From: Paucimonas sp.
Lineage (GTDB): Bacteria; Pseudomonadota; Gammaproteobacteria; Pseudomonadales; Pseudomonadaceae
Reading direction: 5' to 3'
DNA: 64,000 bases
Assembly (NCBI GenBank): GCA_031253995.1
Contig: JAIRVG010000021.1
Coordinates: 124,001 to 188,000, forward strand
Shown: piece by piece, positions 50,365-58,754 of the stretch
Layout: each line of letters starts with the position of its first letter
How positions within the stretch are numbered: position 1 is the first letter of the stretch
Position numbers and translations under genes: made by a program
Notes under the pieces: model-generated
Told to the model about the DNA's origin: nothing
What the model saw: the letters and a program-made list of their open reading frames with translations, nothing else
The model's database searches: none

Positions 50365-50874
50365 ATGACCCAACGTGAACGGCACTCCCTGACCCGGTTG
50401 GTCGAGACCCACTACGAAGAGCTCAAGCGCTATATCCAGCGCCGTACCGGCTCGTCGTCCACCGCGTCGGACATCGTTCAGGAAACCTGGCTGCGCGCCG
50501 CCCGCCACTCGACCAAGGTGCCGGACAATCCCCTCGGCTACCTCTATCGCATCGCCGGCAACCTGCTGCTGGACAAGCTGCGCCAGGACAAGGCCCACGG
50601 CCGCCATTTCAGCGACGTGGCCCCGCCTGAGGACACCGAATGCCCGCGGGTCGCCCCGGACGAGGCCGCCGGCATCCACCAGGAACTGGAACTGCTCGCC
50701 GAGGCCGTGCGCGACCTGCCGGACAAGTGCCGCGAAGTCTTCCTGCTCTATCGCGGCGACGGCCTGACCATGCGCGAGATCGCCGCGCAGTTGAAGATCA
50801 GCGAAAGCACGGTGGAAAAACATGTGGCCAAGGCCATGCAGCATTGTCGCCAGCGCCTGGGGCGGCTGCCATGA
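50365..50874 (+). CDS. ECF sigma factor, FecI-like (third trio)
   Basis: This 169-residue sigma factor has region 2 (TASDIVQETWLRAARHSTKVPDNPLGYLYRIAGNLLLDKLRQ) and region 4 (DLPDKCREVFLLYRGDGLTMREIAAQLKISESTVEKHVAKAM). It is followed after 73 bp by its FecR-like partner. The gap before FecR is larger than in the other trios. It is expected to drive the downstream receptor gene after signal. Confidence 0.88.
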   Translation: MTQRERHSLTRLVETHYEELKRYIQRRTGSSSTASDIVQETWLRAARHSTKVPDNPLGYLYRIAGNLLLDKLRQDKAHGRHFSDVAPPEDTECPRVAPDEAAGIHQELELLAEAVRDLPDKCREVFLLYRGDGLTMREIAAQLKISESTVEKHVAKAMQHCRQRLGRLP

Positions 50875-50947
50875 CCCAGGCAAGCCCCGGCGTTTTCGGA
50901 AATAATGCCCGCCGTCCGACTCTCGTCCTCCCCAGCCCAGGCCGCCC

Positions 50948-51901
50948 ATGACCCAGCCACCTCGCCCTACCGACGATATCCACGAGCAGGCGTCGCTCTG
51001 GCATATCCGCCTGCGCGAGCCGGGGGCCGACGAGCGCCTGCGCGAGGCGCACCGGCAATGGCTGGCGGCCGATCCCCGACACGCCCAGGCCTTCGCCGAG
51101 GCCGTCGAGCTCTGGGGCAAGCTGGCCGAGCCGGTGGCCCGGGTGCGCGCCGAGGAACAGGCGCAATGGCGCGCCCGCCAGCGTCGCCCGCGCCTGTTTC
51201 GGCCCTTGGCCGCCGCGGCCTGCCTGGTGCTCGCCCTGGGGGGCGGCCTGCTCTGGCAGGGCGGGGGGCTGGACGACCTGCGCAGCGACTACCACACCGC
51301 GGTCGGCCAGCGGCAGAGTGTCATCCTCGCCGATGGCAGCCGGGTCGAGCTCAACACCCACAGCGCCCTGGCGGTGTCCTTCAGCGAAGGCCGGCGGCAG
51401 GTGCGCCTGTTGCGCGGCGAGGCCTGGTTCGAGGTGCAGAAGGACGCCTCGCGGCCCTTCGTGGTGGCGGTTCCCCAAGGCACGGTGACCGTCACCGGCA
51501 CGCGCTTCAACGTGCGCCTCGACGCGACGCAGACCACCGTCAGCCTCGCCGAAGGCCGGGTCGAACTGGACACCGCCGGCCAGCACGCCGAGCTGCTGCC
51601 CGACCAGCAAAGCTGCCTGCACGCCAGCGGCCTGTGTTCCGCCACCGGCTTCGACCGCCAGGCCACCGACGCCTGGCGCCAGGGACAGATGGTGTTCTAC
51701 CGCACGCCGCTGAAACAGGTGATCGCCGAGCTTTCCCGCTATCACCACGGGCAGGTGTTCATCCACGGCGAGGCGCTGGCCAACCTGCCGGTATCCGGCG
51801 TGTTCGCCACGGCGTCGGAGGATGCCGTGCTGCAAGCCCTGCAAGAGACGCTGAAGATCAAGGTGACCCGTCTCGGCCTGGGGATCGTGGTCCTGCGCTG
51901 A
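50948..51901 (+). CDS. FecR-family anti-sigma factor (third trio)
   Basis: This 317-residue protein has an N-terminal DUF4880 part (IHEQASLWHIRLREP...WLAADPRHAQAFAEAVELWGKL), a TM helix near residues 82-98 (FRPLAAAACLVLALGGGLLW), a FecR domain (LADGSRVELNTHSALAVSFSEG...TGTRFNVRLDATQT) and a C-terminal part for receptor contact. It would control the sigma factor just upstream and receive the signal from the receptor 117 bp downstream. Confidence 0.9.
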   Translation: MTQPPRPTDDIHEQASLWHIRLREPGADERLREAHRQWLAADPRHAQAFAEAVELWGKLAEPVARVRAEEQAQWRARQRRPRLFRPLAAAACLVLALGGGLLWQGGGLDDLRSDYHTAVGQRQSVILADGSRVELNTHSALAVSFSEGRRQVRLLRGEAWFEVQKDASRPFVVAVPQGTVTVTGTRFNVRLDATQTTVSLAEGRVELDTAGQHAELLPDQQSCLHASGLCSATGFDRQATDAWRQGQMVFYRTPLKQVIAELSRYHHGQVFIHGEALANLPVSGVFATASEDAVLQALQETLKIKVTRLGLGIVVLR

Positions 51902-51907
51902 CCCGCC

Positions 51908-51950
51908 GAAAATATTTTTCCGACATCAGTGGGGGAGAACGCCTCGTTGC
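51908..51950 (+). promoter_or_regulatory. Candidate ECF promoter of third receptor gene
   Basis: GAAAATATTTTTC at 51908-51920 begins six bases after the FecR stop and matches the element at 34153-34164 in position and sequence. It may be the -35 region used by the sigma factor of this trio. Confidence 0.5.
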
Positions 51951-52018
51951 TTCGTTGTCTTGCAGAACGCGAATGAATGGCATTTGCGCGGATCAGGACG
52001 CAGCGGGGAGCACGGGGT

Positions 52019-54550
52019 ATGAAGGGTTTCGCTTTCAACGGGAAGGTCAGGGCGATCGCCGCCAGTTCGGCGCTGCTGCTGGTGGCGCCAGCGCTGGCGC
52101 AGGCGGCGGAGCCGGTGCAGGCGCAATCCAGTGCCGCCCGCCAATATCAGCTGGACATCCCCGCTGGCGCCTTGCCGCAAGCCATCGCCGCCCTGTCCCT
52201 GGCCACCGGCCAGCAACTGCTGTACAGCAATGACCGGATCTTCCAACAACACAGTCAGTCAGCCCTGCGCGGTCGCTACACCCTGGAGCAGGCGCTGGAC
52301 ATCCTGCTGCGCGGCACCGGCCTGCAATGGCGGCGCACCAGCACCAACGTGCTGACCATCGAGGACACGCCCAGCGGCGACGCGCTGGAACTGGGCGCCA
52401 CGTCGGTCACCGCGCTGGGCCTGAGCGGCATCACCGAGAACAGCGGTTCGTACAACGCCGACCAGGTGGCGGTCGGCAGCAAGACGGCCAGGTCGCTGCG
52501 CGAGGTGCCGCACTCGGTGTCGGTGGTGACCCGCCAGCGCATCGAGGAACAGAACCTCACCACCCTCACCGACGCCCTCGACAAGACCACCGGGGTGACT
52601 TTGCAACGTGCCGGCGCCAGCGGCTCGTCGCTGGGCAACGACAGCAATTTCTATTCCCGCGGCTTCGCCGTCTCGAACATCCAGATCGACGGCGGCGCGC
52701 CCCTCGACACCACCATCTCCGGCTACGGCTCGACCAGCCAGCTGGACCTGGCGCAGTTCGACCATGTGGAGTTCCTGCGCGGCGTCGATGGCCTGTACTC
52801 CGGCAGTGGCAACCCCGGTGGCACCATCAACCTGGTGCGCAAGCGCGCCTTGCCCGAGCGCCAGGTGACCTTCTCCGCGTCCGCCGGCAGTTGGGACAGC
52901 TACCGCACCGAACTGGACGCCACCGGCCCGCTCACCGAGCAGGGCAATGTCCGCGGGCGTATTGGCATGGCTTACCAGGACAACCGTTACTTCTACGAAA
53001 TCGCCAACATGAACAAGCAGCTGGTCTACGGCTCGCTGGAGCTCGACCTGACCCCCGACACCCAGCTCACCGTCGGCGGCAGCTACCAGATCGGCGAAGG
53101 CGTCGCCAACTTCGGCGGCCTGCCGCGCTACACCACGGGCGACGACCTCAAGCTATCGCGCCGCACCGCGCTGGTCACCAGCTGGGACACGGTGGATGAA
53201 ACCACCCGGCAGGCCTACCTCAAGCTGGAGCATGCCTTCAACGCCGACTGGAGCTGGACCACCGACATCACCTGGATGGACATGGACCGCGACGCCAACT
53301 CGCTGTTCGCCAACGGCGGCATCGACCCGCTCACCGGCAACGGTGCGCGCTGGCTGCACTACCCGGCGAAGACCGGCCTGGAGCGCAAGGCGATCAACAC
53401 CTACCTGAAGGGCAATTTCGACCTGCTGGGGCGCAGTCATGAAGTCTTGCTCGGTAGCGACTACGCCCACAGCAAGGGTTACACCGTGCAGCGCTGGGGC
53501 AACGACAACTTCGCCCCGTTCAACATCTTCGACTTCACGCGCCCGGACGACACCGGCAGCACCGCTAACAAGACCGACGACAACGTCACCGAGAAATATG
53601 CCGGCTACGGCATGGTTCGCCTGCCCCTGGCCGATCCGGTAAAACTGATCCTTGGCGGGCGCCTGTCGAGCTACCACTACCACGACACGCAGATCTTCCA
53701 GAACGAAGACGGCTCCTACAGTTCGGACTCGATCCTTCCCACGTTCCGCGTGCATGACAAGTTCACGCCCTATGCGGGCCTGACCTACGATCTGACCCCA
53801 CAATGGACCGCCTACGTCAGCTACGCCGAGACCTACAAGCCGCAGTTCCAGCAGGTGAAGGGGCCGCTGCCCGGCTCGCCGCTGGATCCGGTGACCTCGA
53901 AGAACTACGAACTGGGGATCAAGGGCCAGCTGTTCGACAACCGCCTCGACACCAGCTTTGCGATCTACCGTATCGAGCAGGAAGGCGCGGCGATCGAGGA
54001 CCCGAACTACCCGCTGGACTACGGCGTGACCACCTGCTGCTACCTGAACCAGGGCAAGGTGGTCAGCGAAGGTTTCGATGCCGAGGTGAGCGGCGAAGTG
54101 GCCCGGGGCCTCAACCTGTTCGCCGGCTACACCTACAACCACACCATCGACCAGAAGAGCGACGCCACTCGTGCGATCTACAGCGGCTTGACGCCCAAGC
54201 ACCTGTTCAAGCTGTGGGGCACCTACCAGCTGGCCGGTGTGCTGGAGCGCGTCAAGCTGGGCGCAGGGGTGACGGCGCAGAGCGTCAACTACCGTGCCGG
54301 GCAGGTGACGACTTTCAACGAAGCGACCCAGGACTACAGCGGGCCCAAGCGTGACTTCAAGTTCAGCCAGGCGGGGTATGCGGTGTGGAATTCCAGTGTC
54401 GAGTACAAGATCGATCGCAACTGGAGCGCCACGCTGAATGCCAACAATGTGTTCGACAAGCGCTACTACCAGACGGTGGGCACGACCGATAACGGCAACT
54501 TCTACGGTGAGCCGAGGAATTTCGTGCTGACGGTGCGCAGCAAGTTCTGA
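52019..54550 (+). CDS. TonB-dependent siderophore receptor with signalling domain (third trio)
   Basis: This receptor of about 843 residues has a signal peptide (ALLLVAPALAQA), an STN domain (YQLDIPAGALPQAIAALS, about 40-115), a plug with REVPHSVSVVTRQRIEEQ, FYSRGFAVSNIQIDGG and LYSGSGNPGGTINLVRKR, and a barrel ending LTVRSKF. ATG 52019 (MKGFAFNGK) is preferred over 51977 for signal-peptide form. The plug and barrel resemble the FpvA/FhuE group of ferric hydroxamate or pyoverdine receptors. A Cys pair in VTTCCYLNQG sits in a barrel loop. The ligand is not identified. Confidence 0.88.
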   Translation: MKGFAFNGKVRAIAASSALLLVAPALAQAAEPVQAQSSAARQYQLDIPAGALPQAIAALSLATGQQLLYSNDRIFQQHSQSALRGRYTLEQALDILLRGTGLQWRRTSTNVLTIEDTPSGDALELGATSVTALGLSGITENSGSYNADQVAVGSKTARSLREVPHSVSVVTRQRIEEQNLTTLTDALDKTTGVTLQRAGASGSSLGNDSNFYSRGFAVSNIQIDGGAPLDTTISGYGSTSQLDLAQFDHVEFLRGVDGLYSGSGNPGGTINLVRKRALPERQVTFSASAGSWDSYRTELDATGPLTEQGNVRGRIGMAYQDNRYFYEIANMNKQLVYGSLELDLTPDTQLTVGGSYQIGEGVANFGGLPRYTTGDDLKLSRRTALVTSWDTVDETTRQAYLKLEHAFNADWSWTTDITWMDMDRDANSLFANGGIDPLTGNGARWLHYPAKTGLERKAINTYLKGNFDLLGRSHEVLLGSDYAHSKGYTVQRWGNDNFAPFNIFDFTRPDDTGSTANKTDDNVTEKYAGYGMVRLPLADPVKLILGGRLSSYHYHDTQIFQNEDGSYSSDSILPTFRVHDKFTPYAGLTYDLTPQWTAYVSYAETYKPQFQQVKGPLPGSPLDPVTSKNYELGIKGQLFDNRLDTSFAIYRIEQEGAAIEDPNYPLDYGVTTCCYLNQGKVVSEGFDAEVSGEVARGLNLFAGYTYNHTIDQKSDATRAIYSGLTPKHLFKLWGTYQLAGVLERVKLGAGVTAQSVNYRAGQVTTFNEATQDYSGPKRDFKFSQAGYAVWNSSVEYKIDRNWSATLNANNVFDKRYYQTVGTTDNGNFYGEPRNFVLTVRSKF

Positions 54551-54556
54551 TAAAAA

Positions 54557-54596
54557 AGGGCAAGTCGGTTTCCTGCGGGAAACGACTTGCCCTCTT
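54557..54596 (+). terminator. Terminator of third iron trio
   Basis: GGGCAAGTCG and CGACTTGCCC form the base of a stem continued by TTTCC/GGAAA with a one-base bulge. A short T-rich tail follows on the plus side, and the opposite strand has a T-run (A-run at 54552-54557), so it may also serve the minus-strand gene beyond. Confidence 0.8.
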
Positions 54597-54675
54597 TCAT
54601 GCAATCGCGTGCTTTGATCAGGATGAACGTGATCTATATGAGTTGAATTTTTCAGGTGTTGCGGGGGCTGCCGTA

Positions 54676-55059
54676 TTAACGGGGCTGGACCTGAAATGTA
54701 ACCGAAGCGTTATTGCCATCACCGCCGGTGTATGAAACTTTCGCGTTCACGCTGTCAGTCGTGATGCTGTAGCTGTTGCTGCCGCTGAAGGGATCATCCC
54801 AGGCAATGTTGATATAGCAGACCTGGTCGGCGGTCGCGTCGTAGAAGGCGTAGGTGCAGGAGCCTTGGGTGCCGGTGGCGAAGCCGTCGGACTCCGTTTC
54901 CCAGTGCGCCTTGCCCGGTACGCCATTATCCGCCTGGACGATCTTCTGTGGCGGATAGATATCCCAGATACCGTGCTCGAGTTGCAGCGAGTCCTGTTTC
55001 AGACTCAGGCTGTAGTTGAGATAGTTTTCAAAATAGATATCAACGCTTCTTGCAGCCAT
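54676..55059 (-). CDS. Aegerolysin-family protein (RahU-like)
   Basis: This 127-residue protein has no signal peptide. Its pattern fits the aegerolysin fold: ARSVDIYFENYLNYSLSL at the start, HWETESDGFATGTQGSCTY in the middle, then INIAWDDPFSGSNSYS and a C-terminal VSYTGGDGNNASVTFQV. Aegerolysins (Asp-hemolysin, ostreolysin, Pseudomonas RahU) bind membrane lipids, and some act with a MACPF partner as pore formers. No MACPF gene is in the window. ATG 55059 has AAGGA nine bases upstream; an in-frame TTG at 55080 lies over that site. The surrounding DNA is less GC-rich than its neighbours, which suggests transfer. Confidence 0.7.
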   Translation of the reverse strand: MAARSVDIYFENYLNYSLSLKQDSLQLEHGIWDIYPPQKIVQADNGVPGKAHWETESDGFATGTQGSCTYAFYDATADQVCYINIAWDDPFSGSNSYSITTDSVNAKVSYTGGDGNNASVTFQVQPR

Positions 55060-55514
55060 GAATGTAAGTCCTTTTTTCAATTATGAGGTTTTGGCAGTCC
55101 AGCTGATGTCGGGCTGCCTGATCAATTTGTTGGGTTGCAAGTTTCTTGTCAATTGGGACTGGTGCGTGTGCAAAGCAAATTGTTAGTTATCGTTATTCAG
55201 TGCGAATAATAAGTTGAGTGATCGACATACAGGCTTGTTGCGCAGCGTCTCGATAGATAAGTGCCGGTTTTACACTGATTGCGCGTTACCCGAGATGCAG
55301 CGACGTCTGGAGGGCGGGTTCAACTGGAAGAGCCGTTATGGTTATGAAGGCGAGGGGTATCCGGTGCAGGAGAGTGTGGTGGTCGCCAGCGCCATGGCGT
55401 CCTGTCAGCCACTACCAACTTGTCGATCGAATGGTCACAAGAGCCCTAAACCCGCTACGCTCCGGAACGGTTTCAGTGCTCGTTGAAACGATCCGGAGCA
55501 GGCAGGTACCCAAG
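55060..55514. other. A/T-richer intergenic region between aegerolysin and PseH-like genes
   Basis: No gene is firmly supported. A small dyad TTATTC-AGTGC-GAATAA lies at 55193-55209 and may be a promoter operator for one of the flanking genes. A weak 90-codon frame (55214-55486, TTG start) contains GGFNWKSRYGYEGEGYPVQE but no recognisable family; it could be a gene remnant. Confidence 0.4.
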
Positions 55515-56066
55515 ATGGAATTCCGCGACATCCTCGACACCGACCAGGCGACGCGCGACCAGGTGCGCCTGCTGCGCAACCACGTCGACGTGCGCCGCTT
55601 CATGTACAGCGACCACGAGATCACCCCGGACGAACACGCGCGCTGGCTGGCCAGCCTGGTGGGCAATGCGCGGCAGCGGGTGTTCGTGGTGATGCACGAC
55701 GCTGCGGTGGCGGGCATCGTCTCGCTCAATGCCATCAACGCTACCCACCGCAGCGCCGACTGGGCGTTCTACCTGGACCCGGCGTTGCAGGGCAAAGGCC
55801 TGGGCAGCCTGGTGGAGTTCTGGCTGCTGGACCATGCATTCAATGAAGCGGGGCTGGAAAAGCTCAACTGCGAAGTGCTGGCGAGCAACGAGGCGGTGGT
55901 GAAGATGCACCAGAAGTTTGGTTTTGCGATCGAAGGTGTTCGGCGGGAGAACATCCTCAAGGATGGCGTCCGGCTGGATGTGGTGCTGCTGGGGATTACC
56001 CGCGGGGAATGGCTGGCGCAACGGCCGGGGATGCAGGGGCTGATCGAGCGGTTGTCGCGGAGATAG
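55515..56066 (+). CDS. PseH-like N-acetyltransferase (GNAT)
   Basis: This 183-residue GNAT has the PseH opening DQVRLLRNHVDVRRFMYSDHEITPDEHARWL, an acetyl-CoA site LQGKGLGSLVEFWLLDHAF and the C-terminal LEKLNCEVLASNEAVVKMHQKFGFAIEGVRRENI. PseH acetylates an amino sugar on the way to pseudaminic acid, used for flagellin or surface glycans. Other pse or flagellar genes are absent here, so it is either an orphan member of that pathway or acts on another amino sugar or peptide. ATG 55515 matches the family start. Confidence 0.8.
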   Translation: MEFRDILDTDQATRDQVRLLRNHVDVRRFMYSDHEITPDEHARWLASLVGNARQRVFVVMHDAAVAGIVSLNAINATHRSADWAFYLDPALQGKGLGSLVEFWLLDHAFNEAGLEKLNCEVLASNEAVVKMHQKFGFAIEGVRRENILKDGVRLDVVLLGITRGEWLAQRPGMQGLIERLSRR

Positions 56067-56082
56067 GAATCCAGGCCCGACA

Positions 56083-56167
56083 CGGACCCTGTGAGCGGGT
56101 TTACCCGCGATGACGATGTTGAATTCACCGCCGCAATCGCGGGTGAACCCGCTCCCACAAGGTCCGC
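56083..56167. repeat. REP-type palindrome of GCGGGTTTACCCGC class
   Basis: CGGACCCTGTGAGCGGG...ACCCGCGATG pairs imperfectly with the right part (ATCGCGGGTGAACCCGC...GGTCCG). It lies between convergent genes and is a different class from the copies built on GCTGGCAAGCC. Confidence 0.8.
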
Positions 56168-56230
56168 GTCGGTCCTGAGTCTTGCGGCGGTGGGGCCGTC
56201 AGCAACCCCATCGCCGCAAGGTCCTATCCC

Positions 56231-58681
56231 TCAGAAATCAGCCCGCAACGTCACCGTGTAGTTGCGCGGATCCCCATAGTGGTTCGCCGCATGCAGCCAG
56301 CCGATCGTCGAGTAGTACTTCTTGTCGAACAGGTTGTTGCCATTCAACGCCACGCTGAAGTTCTTGTTGATCTTGTACGCCACCCGCGCATTCCACACCG
56401 CGTACCCCGCCTGCTCGATATCGCCGACGCCATCGGTGCCGCCGAAGTTGGTGTGGTAGTTGCGGCTCTGGATATTCGCACCAGCACCGACGCTCCATTG
56501 CTCCAGCTCACCCGGCAGGGTGTAGTCGGCCCAGAAACGCAACAGATGCCGCGGGGTATAGCTGTTGAACGCCGCACCGGCGGCCGAGACGCCGTCGTTC
56601 GGGTCGTTGCGGTATTCGGTGTGGGTGTAGGTGTAGCCCGCGAACAGTTGCAGGTCATCCAGCACTTCACCGCTGATCTCGGCATCGAAGCCCTGGGTGC
56701 GCACCTTGCCGCCGGCCACGTAGCAGTCGTCGCAGCTCGCGCTGCTGTCGTACACCGCACGGTTTTCCTGGTCGATCTGGAACACGGCGAAGCTGGTATT
56801 GACCCGGCCATCGAGCAACTCGCCCTTCAGCCCAAGCTCGTAGTTGGCGCCTTCCATCGGCTCCAGCGCGGCGCTGTCCGCGTCCAGTTCGGTCTGCGGC
56901 TTGAAGATATCGGCGTAGCTGGCATAGACCGACCATTGCTCGTTCAGCGCATAGATCAACCCGCCATACGGGGTGAACTCGCCGGTGTGTTTGGAATGCG
57001 CCGGGTCTGGCGAGCCAGTGTTGAAGCGGGTCAGTTCATAGTCGTACTGGTAGTTGCTGCTGCGCCCCCCGAGCACCAGGGTCAGCGGCTCGGTCAGCTT
57101 GTAGCGCACCACGCCGTAGAGGCCGTTCTGGCGGATCTTGCCGTGGGACGTGCCGGCGTAGGTGGTGCCGAGCAACTGGTCCATGGTCGGCCGCTGCGGC
57201 GATACCGGGTCGTACAGGTTGATGGAACCAAGGTTGAGCAGGCCGCCTTGCAGGTCGTCGGTCTGCAGGTCGCTGGCGTTGGCACCGACCACCACTTCAT
57301 GCTCCAGGTCGAAGGCGCGCCATTTGCCGGTGAGGTTGATGTCGGCGCCCTTGTTCACGTTCTCGAAGTCGTAGAGGTACGAGCGCGAGCGCATGCCGTC
57401 GCCGGTGGCCGGGTCCACCGAGCCGCGACCGAAGCTGTAGAGGATGTAGTTGGTCTCGCGGATGTAGCTGCCGGAGGCCTTCAGGCGCCAGTCGTCGTTG
57501 AAGTCGTGGGTGATGTCGGCGAAGTAGGTCACCTGCTTGTTGTCCCACTTGTTCCAGTCGGCGCCGGTGAAGGTCGAGCGCCCGGCGTTGACCGCGCTGC
57601 CATCCTTGTTGCGCGGCAGGCCGCTGAAGAACGGCGTCGAATGCAGGTCCTCGACGCTGGCGCCGGCGGCCACGGTGGTGCTGTCGGCGAGGTCGTATTC
57701 GAGGATGCCGTAGAGCACGTTCTTGCGGCTTTCGGCAGTGTCGTAGAAATAGTCCTGGTCTTCATGGCCGGCCACCAGGCGTCCGCGCAGGGAACCGTCC
57801 GGGGTGAGCGGGCCGCTGGCGTCGAGGGTCTGCCGGTAGCTGTCCCAGGAGCCGGCGCTGGCGGTGATCGACAGGGACGGCTCGGCCTTCGGCCGCTTGC
57901 GCACCAGGTTGATCGCCGCCCCGGGGTTGCCGCTGCCCTGCAGCAGGCCGTTGGCGCCGCGCAGCACCTCGACGCGGTCGTAGAGCAGGGTGTCGGCGGT
58001 GAAGCTGCTGCCGATCGCGTAGTAGCGGCGGTCCAGCGGCACGCCGTCGTACTGGATGGTCTCCACCTCGAAGCCGCGGGAGTAGATGTACTTGCCGCCG
58101 GACGGGCTCTGGAAGGTGGTGATGCCGGTGGTTTTCTCCAGCACGTCGTCGAGGGTGTCGAGGCGCTGGTCGTCCATGGCCTTGCGGGTGACCACGGTGA
58201 CCGACTGCGGGATGTCCTTGAGGCGGTGGGTGGACTTGCCGATGGTGGCCGCGTTGGCGGTGTAGCTGCCGGAGTTCTCGGTGGTGGCGCTGATCGCGCG
58301 GCCGTCGATGTTCAAGGGTTCCAGGTTCAGCGCCGAGCCGCCGAGGGGCAGGGGCTCCAGGCCGTACACGCCATCGCCACGCAGCACCGCGCGCAGGCCG
58401 CTGCCGGCGAGCACGGTGTGGAAACCGTCCTCGATGCCATAGCTGCCCGACAGGCCGGGGCTGCTCAGGCCCTGGGTCAGGGCCGGCGAATATTGCAGGG
58501 TGATCCCGCCTTCGCTGGCAAAGCGCGCCAGCACCTGGGCCAGGCTGCCGGCACCGATGCTGTAGCTGTGGGGAGCCGAGGCGGGGGCAGCGTTTGCCAT
58601 CGGCGTGATGCCGTGCAGGGCGAGGGTCAGCAGGCTGAGGGCGAGCAGCTGGCGCGGGTGGGGTGACGCGGCGCGAATCAT
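56231..58681 (-). CDS. TonB-dependent siderophore receptor with signalling domain (fourth trio)
   Basis: This 816-residue receptor has a long signal peptide (MIRAASPHPRQLLALSLLTL...), an STN domain (YSIGAGSLAQVLARFASEGG, about 40-110), a plug with KDIPQSVTVVTRKAMDDQR, IYSRGFEVETIQYDGVP and GLLQGSGNPGAAINLVRKR, and a barrel ending TVTLRADF. ATG 58681 has AAGGA ten bases upstream; an ATG/GTG at 58720 would lengthen the signal. A loop Cys pair (SCDDCY) is notable. It is probably a hydroxamate or pyoverdine-type receptor; the ligand is unknown. It is expressed with the FecI/FecR pair directly upstream. Confidence 0.88.
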   Translation of the reverse strand: MIRAASPHPRQLLALSLLTLALHGITPMANAAPASAPHSYSIGAGSLAQVLARFASEGGITLQYSPALTQGLSSPGLSGSYGIEDGFHTVLAGSGLRAVLRGDGVYGLEPLPLGGSALNLEPLNIDGRAISATTENSGSYTANAATIGKSTHRLKDIPQSVTVVTRKAMDDQRLDTLDDVLEKTTGITTFQSPSGGKYIYSRGFEVETIQYDGVPLDRRYYAIGSSFTADTLLYDRVEVLRGANGLLQGSGNPGAAINLVRKRPKAEPSLSITASAGSWDSYRQTLDASGPLTPDGSLRGRLVAGHEDQDYFYDTAESRKNVLYGILEYDLADSTTVAAGASVEDLHSTPFFSGLPRNKDGSAVNAGRSTFTGADWNKWDNKQVTYFADITHDFNDDWRLKASGSYIRETNYILYSFGRGSVDPATGDGMRSRSYLYDFENVNKGADINLTGKWRAFDLEHEVVVGANASDLQTDDLQGGLLNLGSINLYDPVSPQRPTMDQLLGTTYAGTSHGKIRQNGLYGVVRYKLTEPLTLVLGGRSSNYQYDYELTRFNTGSPDPAHSKHTGEFTPYGGLIYALNEQWSVYASYADIFKPQTELDADSAALEPMEGANYELGLKGELLDGRVNTSFAVFQIDQENRAVYDSSASCDDCYVAGGKVRTQGFDAEISGEVLDDLQLFAGYTYTHTEYRNDPNDGVSAAGAAFNSYTPRHLLRFWADYTLPGELEQWSVGAGANIQSRNYHTNFGGTDGVGDIEQAGYAVWNARVAYKINKNFSVALNGNNLFDKKYYSTIGWLHAANHYGDPRNYTVTLRADF

Positions 58682-58754
58682 CGAGGGATTGTCCTTATGT
58701 GTTGGCAGTTTCACAGACAAGGACTGACGACGACGGAAAAGGGGCCAATTCTCA

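Noticed and set aside
55214..55486. 90-codon frame with GGFNWKSRYGYEGEGYPVQE
   Set aside because: It has a TTG start, no clear ribosome binding site and no family I recognise. It could be a remnant but cannot be supported as a gene.
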